Assembly: GCF_901709675.1 (NCBI RefSeq)
Contig: NC_051088.1
Span: 2,154,664-2,218,663, forward strand
Reading direction: 5' to 3'
Length of the DNA stretch: 64,000 nucleotides
Source: Syngnathus acus
Lineage: Eukaryota > Chordata > Actinopteri > Syngnathiformes > Syngnathidae
Shown piece after piece: positions 49,543 through 62,340 of this stretch. Numbering within the stretch: the first letter of the stretch is position 1; each line of letters opens with the position of its first letter. The notes below the pieces were generated by a model. The model did no database searches and was not told the DNA's origin. It saw only the letters and a list, made by a program, of their open reading frames with translations. The position numbers and the translations under genes were made by a program.

Positions 49543-52383
49543 ATCCATCCATTTTCTTCCGCTTATCCAGGGTCGGGTCGCGGGGGCAGCAACTTTAGGA
49601 GGGACTCCCAGACTTCGCTCTCCCCAGCCACTTCGTCCAGCTCATCCCAGGGGATCCCAAGGTGTTCCCAGGCCAGCTGAGAGACATAGTCTCTCCAGCG
49701 CGTCCTGGGTCATCCACGGGGTTTCCTGCCTGTGGGACATGACCGGAACACCTCCCCAGGGAGGCGTCCAGGAAGCATTCTGATGAGATGCCCGAGCCAC
49801 CTCATCTGGCTCCTCTCAACGTGGAGTAGCAGCGGCTCTACTCCCGGATGACCGAGCTTCTCACCCTATCTCTAAGGGAGAGCCCGGACACCCTGCGGAG
49901 GAAACTCATTTCGGCCGGTTGTATCCGCTTGTCCAACTCTCACTGGGAACGAATCCGACTTACTGCCGGAAATGCGGAGCAAACTCTGGCATCGATGGTA
50001 CAGGGACCGAACCGCCCTTATCAGTTGGCTCGGCACCCCGTACTCCCGAAAGCACCCTCCACAGAACTTCCCGAGGGACACGGTCGAACGCCTTCTCCAA
50101 GTCCACAAAACACATGTGGACTGGTTGAGCGAACTCCCATGCCCCTTCGAGGATCCTACCGAGGGTGTAGACCTGGTCCACTGTTCCACGGCCTGGACGA
50201 AAGCCACACTGCTCCTCCTGAATCCGAGGTTCGACCTCCCCATGGACACTCCTCTCCAGCACCCCTGAATAGACCTTACCAGGGAGGCTGAGGAGTGTGA
50301 ATCCTCTGTAGTTGGAACACACCCTAAGGTCCCCCTTCTTAAAGAGGGAAACCACCACCCCAGTCTGCCAATCAAGAGGCACCGTCCCCGATGTCCACGC
50401 AATGTTGTAGAGGCGTGTCAGCCATGACAGCCCCACAACATCCAGAGCCCTTAAGAACTCCGGGCGGATCTCATCAACCCCCAGGGCCTTGCCTCCGAGG
50501 AGTTTTTTAACTACCTCAGTGACTTTGACCCCAGAGATTGGAGAGTCCACCTCAGAGTCTCCAGGCCCTGCTTCCACAATGGAAGGCGTGTCGGTGGAAT
50601 TGAGGAGGTCTTCTAAGTATTGTCCCCACCAACTCACGACGTCCAGAGTCGAGGTCAGCAGCACGCCATCTCCACTGTAAACTGTGTTGACGGTGCACTG
50701 CTTCCCCCTCCTGAGACACCGGATGGTGGACCAGAATTTCCTCGAAGCCGTCCGGAAGTCATTCTCCATAGCCTCGCCAAACTCCTCCCACGCCCGGGTT
50801 TATGCCTCAGCAACCGCCAAAGCCGCGTTCCGCTTGGCCACCCGGTACCTGTCAGCTGCCCCCGGAGTCCCGCAGGCCAAAACGGCCCAATAGGACTCCT
50901 TCTTCAGCTTGACGGCATCCCTTACCGCCGGGGTCCACCAGCGGGTTCGGGGATTGCCGCCACGACAGGCACCCGGCGACCTTACGGCCACAGCTCCGGT
51001 CGGCTGCCTCAACAATGGAGGCGCGGAACATGGTCCACTCTGACTCAATGTCCCCCGCCTCCTCCGAGACGTGGGAAAAGCTCTGTCGGAGGTGGGAGTT
51101 GAAGCTCTTCCTGACAGGGGATTCTGCCAGACGTTCCCAGCAGACCCTCACAGTACGTTTGGGCCTGCCAGGTCGGACCAGCATCTTCCCCCACCATCGG
51201 AGCCAACCCACCACCAGGTGGTGATCAGTTGACAGCTCCGCCCCTCTCTTCACCCGTGTCCAAAACATGCAGCTGCAAATCCGATGACACGACTACAAAG
51301 TCGATCATCGAACTGGGGCCTAGGGTGTCCTGGTGCCAAGTGCGCACATGGACACCCTTATGCTTGAACATGGTGTTCATTATTGACAATCCGTGTCGAG
51401 CACAGAATTCCAATAATAGAACACCGCTCGGGGGGGCCGTTCCTCCCAATCACGCCCTTCCAGGTCTCACTGTCATTGCCCACATGAGCATTGAAGTCAC
51501 CCAGTAGAACGATGGAGTCCCCAGAAGGAGCGCTCTCCAGCACTTCCTCCAGGGACTCCAAAAAGAGTGGGTACTCTGAGCTGCCGTTTGGTGCATAGAC
51601 ACAAACCACAGTCATGACCCGTCCCACCACCCGAAGGCGGAGGGAGGCTACCCTCTCGTTCACCGGAGTGAACCCCAATGTGGAGGTGCCCAGCTGGGGG
51701 TTAATAAGTATACCCACACCTGCTTGACGCCTCTCACCGTGGGCAACTCCAGAGTGGAAGAGAGTCCAGCCCCTCTCGAGAGGGAGTGTACCGGAACCCA
51801 AACTTTGTGTGGAGGCAAGTCCGACTATATCTAGTTGGAACTTTTCTGCCTCGCACACCAGCTCAGGCTCCTTTCCAGCCAGAGAGGTGACATTCCATGT
51901 CCCAAGAGCCAGCTTTTGCAGCCGGGGATCGGACCGCCAAGGTCCCTGCCTTTGGCCGCTGCCCAGCCCGCTTTGCACCCGACCCCTTTGGCCCCTCCCA
52001 CAGGTGGTGAGCTCATGGGAAGGGGGACCCACGTTTCCTTTTCGGGCTGTGCCCGGCCCCATGGGTGAAGACACGGCCACCAGACGCTCGCCTTCGAGCC
52101 CCACCTCCAGGCCTGGCTCCAGAGGGGGGCCTCGGTGACCCGCGCCCGGGCGAGGGAAAACTAATTCCAATTTTCTTAATTGTCATAAGGGGTTTTGTGA
52201 GCCGTGCTTTGTCTGGCCCCTCACCTAGGACCTTTTTGCCATGGGTGACCCTACCAGGGGCATGAAGCCCCAGACAACATGGCTCCTAGGATCATTAGGG
52301 CACGCAAACCCCTCCACCACGATAAGGTGACGACTCACAGAGGGGGAAAATGTGATGTGTTACTTCTATTTACACAAAACAGT
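49543..52383 (-). mobile_element. APE/RT LINE copy g, longest copy, RT C-terminal part deleted
   Basis: Read on the minus strand: a 5' unit preceded by part of another one (TGTTTTGTGTAAATAGAAGT at about 52382); endonuclease 52170-51358 ([40 protein letters not shown]); connecting region 51268-50800 in shifted frames; RT N-terminal part 50769-49960 (KLLGGKALGVDEIRPEFL, NYRGFTLLSLPGKVYSG, CGFRPGRGTVDQVYTLGR, MCFVDLEKAFDRV). Near 49925 it jumps from SDSFPVRVG to the C-terminal region (AEMSFLRRVSG), so the catalytic ADD motif is gone. It ends with the GCGGAAGAAAATGGATGG tail. Confidence 0.88.
51358..52170 (-). pseudogene. endonuclease domain of LINE copy g
   Basis: 270 codons open, containing apurinic-type endonuclease signatures [24 protein letters not shown] and [10 protein letters not shown]. 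The frame is lost after NNEHHVQA, where the DHH-containing end moves to another frame (51268 onward, AELSTDHHLVV). Confidence 0.75.
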
Positions 52384-52805
52384 ACCACCATAAATAAATA
52401 AAATGGGAGAAAAGAAAGTGACTCATCCCCATCCTCCGCCTATTTTTCTTCCTACACACTGGCAATGTTGTCACTCACTTCTGCAATATTTTTATCCACT
52501 GTTTCTTTACACTATCACATGATGATCTTCTGGCTGTTATCCACTATAAGTTCATCAAAGCATGGTTCAATTCAGACCTGAAGACATCAAGTGGTGTACC
52601 TAATTTAAAACCTTTGTAGAAGCCATTTCGTGTTGATGAGGATAATATTGCCAGTGCCCCCTTTTGTCATTTTCCATATACAAGGTCTGCTGACCAACTA
52701 ACATTTAAACATGACTCTCATTCAAGTGAAAAAGTAAGTTGTGTAATAAAACAAAGACTTACCCTGCCTACTTGGGACTTGAGTCTCTTCATATGGAGAT
52801 GAAGA
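52384..52805. other. unassigned
   Basis: No gene or known repeat recognised. Confidence 0.4.
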
Positions 52806-52846
52806 ATGAATGAATGAATGAATGAATGAATGAATGAATGAATCTA
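52806..52846 (+). repeat. (GAAT)n microsatellite
   Basis: About ten GAAT units. Confidence 0.95.
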
Positions 52847-52929
52847 TTCTTTCACTAAATTCAACTTTGCGGCCAGGGCAATAACGCGTCTTAAACTATC
52901 TGTCTGTTTCACTGTTCCTCCAGGTATTC

Positions 52930-53115
52930 AGACTTCTTCATACATTCCAAAAACACATCCAAAAACCAAAAGTAAATTGTGCACAGATGTGAGTGTGATA
53001 GTCTGTCCATTATGTGTCCTGCCCCACTGCAATCGGCTCTGATAAGCTCCAGTTCACCTGTACTCCCAATGAGGACAAACGATGTGGAAAACAGATCCAT
53101 GGATAGTATGGCAAT
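52930..53115 (+). repeat. old V-SINE 3' fragment
   Basis: Decayed ACATTCCAAAAACACATCC, GATAAGCTCCAGTTCACC and GGAAAACAGATCCATGGATA follow the order of the V-SINE tail. Confidence 0.55.
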
Positions 53116-53841
53116 ATATTGTGATGATATAGTGAGAGAAGTAAGAGGGCAAGATATTTGAGAGCTAACCAGAAACAAATGAGTGAAAGCCAAAGCGTGA
53201 ATGAAGCACCACTTGAATCAATTGGTGTTACCGTCACCGTGCTTGTGTGTGCCTGAGGCATTCATAGTGAGCATAAGAGTGAGGCAGGGTGAAAAAGTGC
53301 TTCCGACCTACATTGTGTGAGTCTCATTACTTTTGTATTTTTGGGGTTTGTTGACTGCACTTGTGTGCTACTGTAGCAGCATCGCAGAGACTCCGATAGA
53401 TGTGTCAAAGTATTCTCTGTAGATTCCTACAAATATATACGTTCTGTTCATTTTACTGTCGCAATGTGATTATGAAAATGTGAGAATACAAGTACAGCAA
53501 GTGACATGCAGTTGACCCATTTAGAATTAGGGTTGTGCAGCAGATAGCAGCTAATGCAAACAAGACACATACAGTAGAACCCCGGATCTCGACGCTAATT
53601 CATTCCAGAAGGAGCGTCGAGAAGTCAAGCTGTCGTGTTCCAAAGAAATGTGTCTAATTTTGTCTAAAACAGTACATAAACCACAAAAAATAATGAAAAT
53701 ACAGTACAGTAAAAGCTTGGAGCACAGCCTTACGCGGTCCGTATGCGGCACTTGACACAAGTTGGACATTTAAGACAAAAAATTTGCTCGAATTAAATTA
53801 AACATGACAAAATAACACTATTTAAACACAAAACGTACTTA
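53116..53841. other. unassigned; DNA-element end at 53573
   Basis: ACAGTAGAACCCCGGATCTC (53572) followed by GACGCTAATTCATTCC looks like a TA-type DNA-transposon left end. Its partner is not certain. Confidence 0.45.
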
Positions 53842-54683
53842 CCGTAATTTTCGGACTATAAGTCCCGTTTTTTCATAGTTTGGGTGGGGGAGCGACTTAT
53901 ATGTGAATTTTTTCAAAAATTTTCAGTTAACGATAAACGTACCGCGATGTAGCAAGGGATTACTGTAATTTGAATTTCAAGTGACGTAAGCAGCAGCGCG
54001 GCGCGGCGGTTGTTTACATAAAGGACAAAGATTCGATCACGGGATGACGAAGATGACGAAGGGCCCCACGTACTACCGGCATCATTAGCGGCTTTGTTTG
54101 TAAGTGACACGGAGGACGAAGAGTTTGAAGGATTTAATGCTTTGGAGTGACACAGAAGGTTTGAAAAACTATTATGGCTTTTACGCACGCCCGGTCCTAC
54201 TCTACGGAGCTCTCTTTAACCTCTGTGGATGGAAGTCTGGGGCCGGCGCTCGGCCGGGTGGCTGTCCGGGGACGGTGGATGGGGCTTGGACATGGCTTTT
54301 ACGCACGCCCGGTCCTATTCTATGGAGCTCTCTTCCACCTCCGTGGCTGAAAGTGCCACCTCCGGGGATGGAAGTCCACGCCGGTGCTTGGGGCCGTGTG
54401 GCGGTTAATTATTTATGTTATAGTTATTTGATATATTTTATTTCGTGTAGCAACTTGTATATGTTTTTATCGTTACAGTTCAGTAGTTGTTGGCTCGTTG
54501 AACTCTTGTTTTGTTAAATAAAGAGCCGTTTGCCAAACCCACGTCTTTCCTTGTACTTTGATAACGCTACAATATAGTTATACACTAGATCTGTGGAATA
54601 ACGACGAGGCTGACGTCAGGGCGCACGCGCGGCGTTGTTGACAAAGGACGAGGAATTTGATCGATGGCTTTAATGATTTAGAG

Positions 54684-55763
54684 CAGGGGTGGCCAACCAG
54701 TCAGAGACTAAGAGCCACATTTTTTACTGTGTCATCGCGAAGAGCCACATACACATGAGCACACATGAACACCCCCCCACACACACACACACGCACACAA
54801 ACGCGCACGCGCACACACACACACACCCCTCTGCTCAGCCAAATTTATTGTGTGACATTATTATGTCACGCACCAACATGATAATGACAAATTGACTCCT
54901 ACAGTACTAAAACCACAGACCAAAGACCACATTTTCAACAATGAACATTGTGTGCATTGTCTCACACAGACAAACTCTCAGTTCAACAAATTCCACAAAC
55001 AAAAACACAAGTTTTTTCACTTACTATGTGTGGCGAGACAGACCATTCGTTTGAGTTCGTCGTTTTCAGGAGACAAGATTTCAATAACGTCACTGAGGCA
55101 TATTTTAACGAAGTCCACTTCATTGTATGGCTTTTTAGCCCGTGCAATGTTCCAAGCCAGTTGAAACAATGCAAGTGTGACCGTCTCTGAGTGCTTCGTA
55201 ATTTTTTTGGAAAACTGTACCTATTTTTCTGCCTGACTTTTCAAAGTCTCCAAACTTGTGCTTGCGAAATTCAGTCCCTTTTGCAAAGTCCTTATCGATA
55301 TTGGCATGAAGTGAGCTGAAGTGGCGCTGACCATTTGAAGCTTTTAAATGTGCCAATGACGTCCGACATATCAGGCAGAATGGCTTGCCATAGCGTTCAA
55401 CAAAAAACAACTTTAACTCTGTTAAAAACGTCCTGTGTTCATCGTCATATATTCGTTTAGCTGTGCATTTTTTCCTTGCCATTTTGGCAAGCGTCTTGTC
55501 AGCTTTTCTGGACCTAATGGTCCCCCGTAGTCACAGTCGCCATTCATTAAAAAGCCAGCAAAACCAATCGCTCTGTTTGTCCCTCCTCCTTTTCGGGATT
55601 TCACCTCACGCGCATGCGCGTTTGACCAAAATACCATATTGAACTCAAGCGAAGCAAATACGCACGAAAAATAAACACAAATGTTGATATGAACGTAAAA
55701 GAGCCTCATGAAACTAGCCAAAGAGCCGCATGCGGCTCGCGAGCCGCGGGTTGGCCACCGCTG
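54684..55763 (-). mobile_element. hAT transposon, CAGGGGTGGCCAACC type, 1080 bp, with 8-bp target duplication
   Basis: Termini CAGGGGTGGCCAACC and GGTTGGCCACCGCTG, flanked by ATTTAGAG at 54676-54683 and 55764-55771. Internally deleted. Confidence 0.93.
55135..55482 (-). pseudogene. hAT transposase N-terminal fragment
   Basis: MARKKCTAKRIYDDEHRTF, then a BED-type finger (PFCLICRTSLAHLKASNGQR, then HFSSLHANID) and KGTEFRKHKFGDFEKSG. Continuation (WNIARAKKPYNEVDFVKICL) is in a different frame at 55150-55020. No catalytic core. Confidence 0.75.
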
Positions 55764-56232
55764 ATTTAGAGTGACACAGATGGTTTGATAATATTATTGC
55801 TTATATAATAGTTATTTGATATATAATTTATATATCGTTATATGGGCCTGTGGAATATTTTGAAGTGCAAGCGCCGTCAGCGGCGCGCACCCATTGTTGA
55901 CAAAGGACGATCGATGGATTTAATGAATTGAAGTGACACAGATGGTTTTATAAACGTGTTATTTATGTAATAGTTTTTTGAATAACTCTGAATGTTACGT
56001 CAGGCCCGTTCTCAGCTCTTCGTTTGTGTTCATGTCACGTTAGCATACTTATCGTTTAGCCTGTTGTTGCTCGTTCATGTCTGTTCTTGGTGTTGGATTT
56101 TGTCGAATGAATTTCCCCCAAAATGCGACTTATACTCCGGAGCGACTTATATATGTTTTTTTTCACGTTATTGTGAATTTTATGGCTAATGCGACCTATA
56201 TTCCGGAGTGACTTTTAGTCCGAAAAATACGG

Positions 56233-56587
56233 TACTCATGGCATAAGAGCCAAAGTCACGGAAATAATGTCCCTAAAGCGAATCAATGTGAACGAAAGGA
56301 TAACTATTGTTTACAAATACAGTGATGTATGGAAGTGCACAGAGGCACCCTTACCTACTGTGTGATTGCGCATGTTGAGCTAGTGTGTTGCATCTCGTGG
56401 ATATTCATTACTGAAAAGGGCCCTCATTGAAGCTTGCTCTTAAAAGAATCCGTCCTCCAGCCTCTAAAATATAAAATACAGTAGCTCTCTTTTTACACGG
56501 TTGTTATCGCTTGAACTCAACTCTTCAGCGTGATCTTGTTTGTGGTCTCGCCGGTGCAGCTTTCAGGACCCCACCGCACACGACCAC
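56233..56587. other. unassigned
   Basis: No gene or family recognised between the TA element and the LINE tail. Confidence 0.4.
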
Positions 56588-56830
56588 AGTCAAAGTCAAA
56601 GTCTGCTTTATTGTCAATTTCTTCACATGTCAAGACATACAAAGAGATCGAAATTACGTTCCCACTATCCCACGGTGACAAGACATAGTACACAATATAC
56701 ATACAAGTAAACAACACAAAAAGTAAAAACAAGAAGGCACAAACAATGAATAAATAAGAGTGATGAATAAATAATTTAAAAAAAAAGTAATAAAAATAAC
56801 ATAATAAATAAGGGCATCACAATGGTTTAA
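56588..56830 (-). repeat. LINE 3' tail fragment
   Basis: AGTCAAAGTCAAAGTCTGCT, TTATTGTCAATTTCTTCACA is the reverse complement of a LINE 3' end with AATAAAGCAGACTTTGACTT. Non-coding. Confidence 0.7.
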
Positions 56831-56923
56831 AATCCGCGAAACGACGCCAAGTCACGTCTGTTTCCGAAGCTTTGTCCGAGAACCGAGGCAAAGATACCTT
56901 TTTACTCCTGTGGACCGATATAC

Positions 56924-57130
56924 TGTCACGGAATGGAGCAGGGCGACCAAATGCTTGGACAAAGGTTTATTGAAGGGTACGTGGTAGTGGAGAACAGGAT
57001 AACAGGGACCAACACGGGCAACAGACGGGTAGCCTATTGGACAGCAACCGGGCAAGATGACAGGAGCATAACCAGATGTGAACTCAGAGTAAACTGAGTA
57101 AATGTAGACAGCGTAAACAGACGATCCGAC
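56924..57130. repeat. TGTCACG-family fragment, copy R4
   Basis: TGTCACGGAATGGAGCAGGG, CGACCAAATGCTTGGAC, GGTTTATTGAAGGG match R1/R2. Only one end is kept. It lies against the decayed BEL/Pao sequence. Confidence 0.7.
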
Positions 57131-60100
57131 CGTGCTCATGGTCAGGGATAGAGGAGAGCAAAGCACGACTGTTGCTTGTCCACTTCGTTAAACAAAATCC
57201 TCCACTAGTACACAAAGCTGTGAGGTCTTTGTACAGTTTGACTGCTTGAGCTTCACTGGCAACAGTCGTCGACAGAAGTTCTTTATGATTGGGGCACATC
57301 TTCTGGTGATGACTTGCTGCGGTTCTCCTCAGCTGCTATTCGAAGTGCGTAGTTCGCATAACGAGGAGAAGAAGTCGCACCAACAATGTGGACTGTTATC
57401 TCTCTCCCCCTCCTCTATGCATCAACAGCGAGATTGTGGAGAGGGTCCACAACATCAGATTTCTGGGAGTCCAGATCTCTGATGACCTCTCCTGGAGACG
57501 CAACACCTCAGCTGTCATCAAGAAGGCTCAGCAGCGTCTACACTTCTTAAGAGTCCTCAGGAAGAGCAGTATGGATCGGAAGCTTCTGCTCGCCTTCTAC
57601 CATTCCTCCATTGAGAGCCTGCTGACGTACTGCCTCACCACCTGGTACGGGAGCTGTACTGCTGCAGATAGAGGGAGGCTACAGAGGACAGTCAAAGCAG
57701 CGCAACGGATCATCAGCTGCCCTCTCCTCTCCCTGACGGACATATACAACATCCGGTGCGTCAGCAGAGCTCACAACATCATCAAAGACAACACACATCC
57801 CGCATCCCAGCTGTTTGAACTGCTTCCTTCTGGGAGGCGCTACAGAGGCATTCGAACAAGGACTACCAGACTGAAAAACAGTTTCTTCCCAAGAGCCATC
57901 ACCGCTCTGAACTCTGAGAGAAAACAACACCAGCTATAATACAACACCGATACTCCTTTAAAAACTACGTGCAATAACTATTTATTATTTACTTTCTGTA
58001 CAAACCTCATTCATGTTAATACATATACCCACATTGAACATACTGTAAATAAGATTTCTAACCTTCATTCTTAGACTAATAGCTATACTGTAAATAAGAT
58101 CTTTCACTTTTATTCTCAGACTTCCTTTTATACTTTTTTTAAATTTTGTAATGTTTGCACTAGGAAGGGAGCAGCTCTCTGAATTTCGTTGTCAACTAAG
58201 TTGTAAAACGACAATAAAGGGCATTCTATTCTATTCTATTCTATTCTATTCTATCCTGTACTCAATGATGTCTTGCGTCTCCTGCTCGCCACCAGAGGAA
58301 GCGCTGCAGGTGGGTGTCATCTTCAGGAATGTGGACTTGATGGTACATCGCCTCTATGTCTGCAATCGTGGCAATTGGTTCTTGCCTGAACCGGAGGAGC
58401 ACTCCTATCAGTAAATTTGATAACTCAGGTCCCTGAAGTAGCTCACTGTTCAATGAGATTCCCTGGCAGCTGGCCGCACCGTCAAAGAACTTCTTCTGTG
58501 GATGATATACCCTGTGGTGGGGAATATACCACAGTATTCCATCATGACAGTTCAGTTGTGCTTTGCTCAGTTCTTCATTGAACTCAGGATTCCTTTTTAA
58601 CTTTGCGGTTTAATGCACACTGCAGCACTGAACTGCAGTTGTTTGGCATCTGGACGCACAACGTCTTTGTTGGCAGACTGATGTAATAGTGTCCATCCAT
58701 AAATCGACGAATTGGACAGAGTTCATGAATTTGTGGTCCACAGTGACACTCAGGAAAATCATGGTTATACTGTTGTTTAAGCAGATGTTCCACGCTGTCG
58801 ACAGCTATTCTGTTCACAACAGCATGAGATTGTGCAAGACCATCAGCTGTGGTGTCTGCTTCTCTAAGCGGCCCATTCAGTGTCCATCCAAGTGCAGTTT
58901 TCAGAGCATATGGTCCATTGTACTTACTTAGGATCACTTTCCATGGCTCCAAGATGGTGCATTCTTTGGTTCTGATGAGGAGTTCCACTCCATCATCGAT
59001 CTGAGGCAGCCTAACCTCACTGAGGTACGGCCACCTGTTGATCTCTCTCTGAAGCGGGATGTTCACAGGAATGCTCTCGCGTGTAAACCTTTGACAATGC
59101 GATGAAGTTGTTGTCTTCAAGGCTGCTGACCTCCAAAAATCTGTGAGAACATAGCTTTTAACCATTCCCTTGGAATTGATGGTACGCAAAATAAGATCAG
59201 TGCATCTGCCTGACACATTCAGCCTGCTTGCCAGAGCTTCCGTACAAAATAAAGCAGAGTTGTCGGGGTCCATGAATGCGTAGAGCTCAACAGTCACTCT
59301 TGCTGACTTTCACTCGCACAGGAACGATGGCAAGCACACATGCGTCTCCAGACCCAGTACAAGCACTAGTCTCCTTCTCTTTTGACACCTGGTTCACTGG
59401 TCCCACCGACTTTGTTGACTTCAATTCCAACTTTTTTCACCTTTGTAATGTCCTTAGAGAAACGCAGCAGGCTTGGATGCTTCAGAGCGCAAATATCGCA
59501 TGTCATCTTCTTGTTCAGTTGACTGTTCACTAGGCAACTGTAGCAAAGTCAATTTTTTTCTCAAGAAGGCCACCCTTTCATTATGCGCCTTTTTTTTAAT
59601 CTTACGACACTCTTGCAATGTGTTATTCTTCTCACAAAACAAAAAGGGCTTTGTGAAGGCATTGCTGAGTGACACATACGACTTCGACTTTGTGTCGCTT
59701 GACTCACTTCCGACTTTTGTAGCAAAACTACTTTCTTGCTTTCCTTTTCCTTTCTGTGGTTTCTTCCTGACCTTACCTATGGCATCAACATCTCTGAAAA
59801 GTGGGTCAGACACAATCTTTGCTGGACCACAAATCTCACTGGCTCTGTGAATCTCGCTCTTTTGTTGCGCTTCTCCTGGATATCATACATATGAATGAAT
59901 ACATATGATCTTTCTCGCATCTTGATGGCCCTCATGACAGTGGGATTATCCACCTCTTCCATGTAATTCAAATCTTCCATGGCATTACAGCAGCTCACCA
60001 TGAACACAGAGAATGCACTCTGACTTTTCTCATACTCAGCCTTAATCTGAGGCCACTTGGTTACCTTCTCAACTAGCGCTGTAGCCACCTTCAGCTCATG

Positions 60101-61130
60101 TCCATACTTTTCTTGAAGCATCTTCAACGCCCTAATGTAGCCGCGTTCTCAGGCATATGCTGACCACTCCTCACTAAATCGCAAGGTTCACCTCTGGTAT
60201 ACTGATAAAAAAAAGTACAGCTTGCCAGCATCACTGTCTGCTCAGGAGTCAATGGGATGAAGGAAGACTCTCATAAACAACCTGTATTCCAGCAGATCCC
60301 TTTGGAACACCGGCACCTCTCTTTGAGGTAGGCGTAACAGCTGTTGTTTTGCAAGCATCTCTGTGATGTTTGTCTGTTTTTCCATCATACAATACATCTC
60401 ACTATTAGCAGTGTCTTGAAGTACCTCTGAGTAGCATAGGCGGTTGCAGCGTAGCATTAGTCACACTGGTAGCAGTGTCTTGGTATGAAGTACCTCTGGG
60501 TACTATAGGCGGCTGCTGCATAGCTTTGGGTTGCTGCAGCGTCACACCAGACAATTGCTGGGGAGCTCTACGCGGCGACAGCGATGCAGCTCTTGGTGGC
60601 GGCTGTAGACCTCTGGTTTGTTTCGGTATGACACCGGCCGACGCACCTTGATAACTATTAGAAGGTGTCTGGTCTATAGGTCTTTTAGTGGATGGCTTTA
60701 CACTGTCCATTGGTGTTATCTCTTGATCAGCTACTTGTGCTTCAATCCAATTCTTTATTTTAGTAATAAACTGTAAGCACTGTTCTGACTTTGACTGAAA
60801 CCACAGCTTCCTTCCTTCAGTTTCCTTTTCTTTATCCTTAATAAGATACAGCAACACTGCCTGATTCAATGAACTCATACAACTTCATATAACTTGTACA
60901 CTTTCATTTCGTTTTTAAAATCTTCCAGAGCTAGTACATTTTTAAGTTGCAAGAGCTTCTCTATTTCGTTTGACTTTGCTGTCATTTGTCCTAATTTACT
61001 TCTTCTGGTTGTTGTTGAACAGTGTAATGTGTCCTCCAGTCCTTTAGCTGTCAACGCTCTCTGTCGTTTGCCATGACGCGTGTCACTCGGAACGTCTTGG
61101 TTCTCATCTAGCATCATCCACAAGGTTTTA
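57131..61130 (-). pseudogene. BEL/Pao retrotransposon gag-pol, decayed, split by a LINE
   Basis: From right to left on the minus strand: N-terminal gag (61123-60875, 60878-60405), central gag (60127-59777, about VTKWPQIKAEYEKSQSAFSV), a zinc-knuckle region (FLFCEKNNTLQECRKIKKKA), the aspartic-protease-like region (59297-58584, FMDPDNSALFCTEA), the start of the RT (58453, NSELLQGPELSNLLIGVLLR), and after the LINE insertion the RT catalytic region and beyond (57370-57131, KDLTALCTSGGFCLTKWTSN). At least five frame breaks are visible. The protease motif has Asp where Gly is usual and the YVDD-type box reads SVDD. LTRs are not delimited. Dead endogenous copy. Confidence 0.82.
57385..58254 (+). 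pseudogene. LINE 3' fragment inserted in the BEL/Pao copy
   Basis: 57388-57939 encodes the C-terminal region of a CR1/L2/Rex1-group LINE (RFLGVQISDDLSWRRNTSAV, RLHFLRVLRKSSMDRKLLLA, FYHSSIESLLTYCLTTWYGS, LLPSGRRYRGIRTRTTRLKN). The 3' UTR ends GACAATAAAGGGC and (ATTCT)n. 5'-truncated before the catalytic motif. The surrounding BEL/Pao frame resumes on both sides. Confidence 0.88.
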
Positions 61131-61895
61131 CTCAGTTACTCCACTCCACAGCCTCATTTCAGGTGAGCCCAACAGTCTTCGGTTTTGGCTTATCACAAGT
61201 GACTGCAAGCTTACGGGCTTCTTCACCTCCAATGGCAGTAGAAAGTAGCTGCACAAACCCCTTCAATTAGGACACCTGCCAAGAGTACCCTCCTATCAAC
61301 TTAATTAGCTAAACTCAACACACTGCAAGTCACTTAGCTGCATTAAACTCTTCTTACTTCCACAAAACAGACAGTTTTTTGACTTAATGTAGTGGCAACA
61401 TTTCTTTCATGGGTTCCATTAATTAAACCACTTCTTCATGCGGGCAGTTTAAGGTTTTGTGACTCGTATCCATATTCAATGCATTTCCGTCATGACTTCT
61501 GTGTACTCACGGACCAGTTGAGTTTCCTTTTGTTTGTTTGTTCCTTGGTTTTGTTAATTCGTGTCCACGATCGCCTCACGCTGCTCGTTGTGTGCGTACC
61601 CACCATGGGCGCTTACATGCGCGTCATAGTTGGCGTACGTGGCTGCTTTCCGGCCAAGGTTTGACAGAGTTTCCTGCGTTTCAGGATCGTTCGCTGAAAT
61701 TTACTTTCTAAGTGTCATGTCGATACAACACATAAGAAGGTTCAAATAACATAGCGAATTCACTCGATCATACACTATCGATCTCATAAGGCACCAGATA
61801 CGGACAAGGTAAAAAAAACTATATGCCTTCGTTGCTGTCCCTGTGCTCTTCCGGGGCGTCTTTTATTCTAAATCACCCATATCCATCGAAACCTA
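61131..61895. other. region that may hold the BEL/Pao leader and LTR
   Basis: Directly upstream (minus strand) of gag. I could not fix LTR ends or a primer-binding site; a stretch TTGGGCTCACCTGAAATGAG on the minus strand at 61171-61152 is a possible one. Confidence 0.35.
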
Positions 61896-62008
61896 CCGTA
61901 TTTTCCGCACCATAAGGCGCTTCAGGTTAAAAGGCGCAAAGTCAAGTGTGGGGTCTATTTTGTATTTAATCCACACATTATAGGGTACATGCATGCCATG
62001 ACTTACGG
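61896..62008. repeat. short TA-flanked MITE-like sequence, 113 bp
   Basis: Starts CCGTATTTTCCGCACCATAA after TA and ends ACTTACGG before TA. The left end resembles the 38109 and 53842 families; the right end is poorly matched. Confidence 0.55.
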
Positions 62009-62018
62009 TAAACAAAAA

Positions 62019-62340
62019 AGTTAAGTTAAAGTTAAAAGTTAAAGTCCCAATGATCGTCACACACACATCTGGGTGTGGTGAAATTTGTCCTCTGCATTTA
62101 ACCCATCCCCATGTGATTTTGATCCATCCCCTGGGGGAGAGGGGAGCAGTGAGCAGCAGCGGTGCCGCGCTCGGGAATCAGTTGGTGATCTAACCCCCCA
62201 ATTCCAACCCTTAATGCTGAGTGCCAAGCAGGGAGGCAATGGGTCCCATCTTTATAGTCTTTGGTATGACCCGGCCGGGGTTTGAACCCACAACCTTCCA
62301 GTCTCAGGGCGGACGCTCTACCACTAGGCCACTGAGCTGG
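62019..62340 (-). repeat. tRNA-derived SINE, full length
   Basis: Minus-strand copy with A box GGCCTAGTGG, B box GGTTCAAACCC and tail CATTGGGACTTTAAC. One change from the other copies in the head region (GAGCGTCC). Confidence 0.93.

Larger units (their letters stand above)
53842..56232. mobile_element. TA-flanked DNA element, CCGTAATTTTCGG family, split by a hAT
   Basis: Left CCGTAATTTTCGGACTATAA, right the inverse (AGTCCGAAAAATACGG), TA on both sides. Own length about 1.3 kb after removing the nested hAT. A 121-bp internal duplication (GGCTTTTACGCACGCCCGGT at 54176 and 54297). A foreign Tigger-like end (GCAAGGGATTACTG) is embedded at 53954. Confidence 0.82.
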
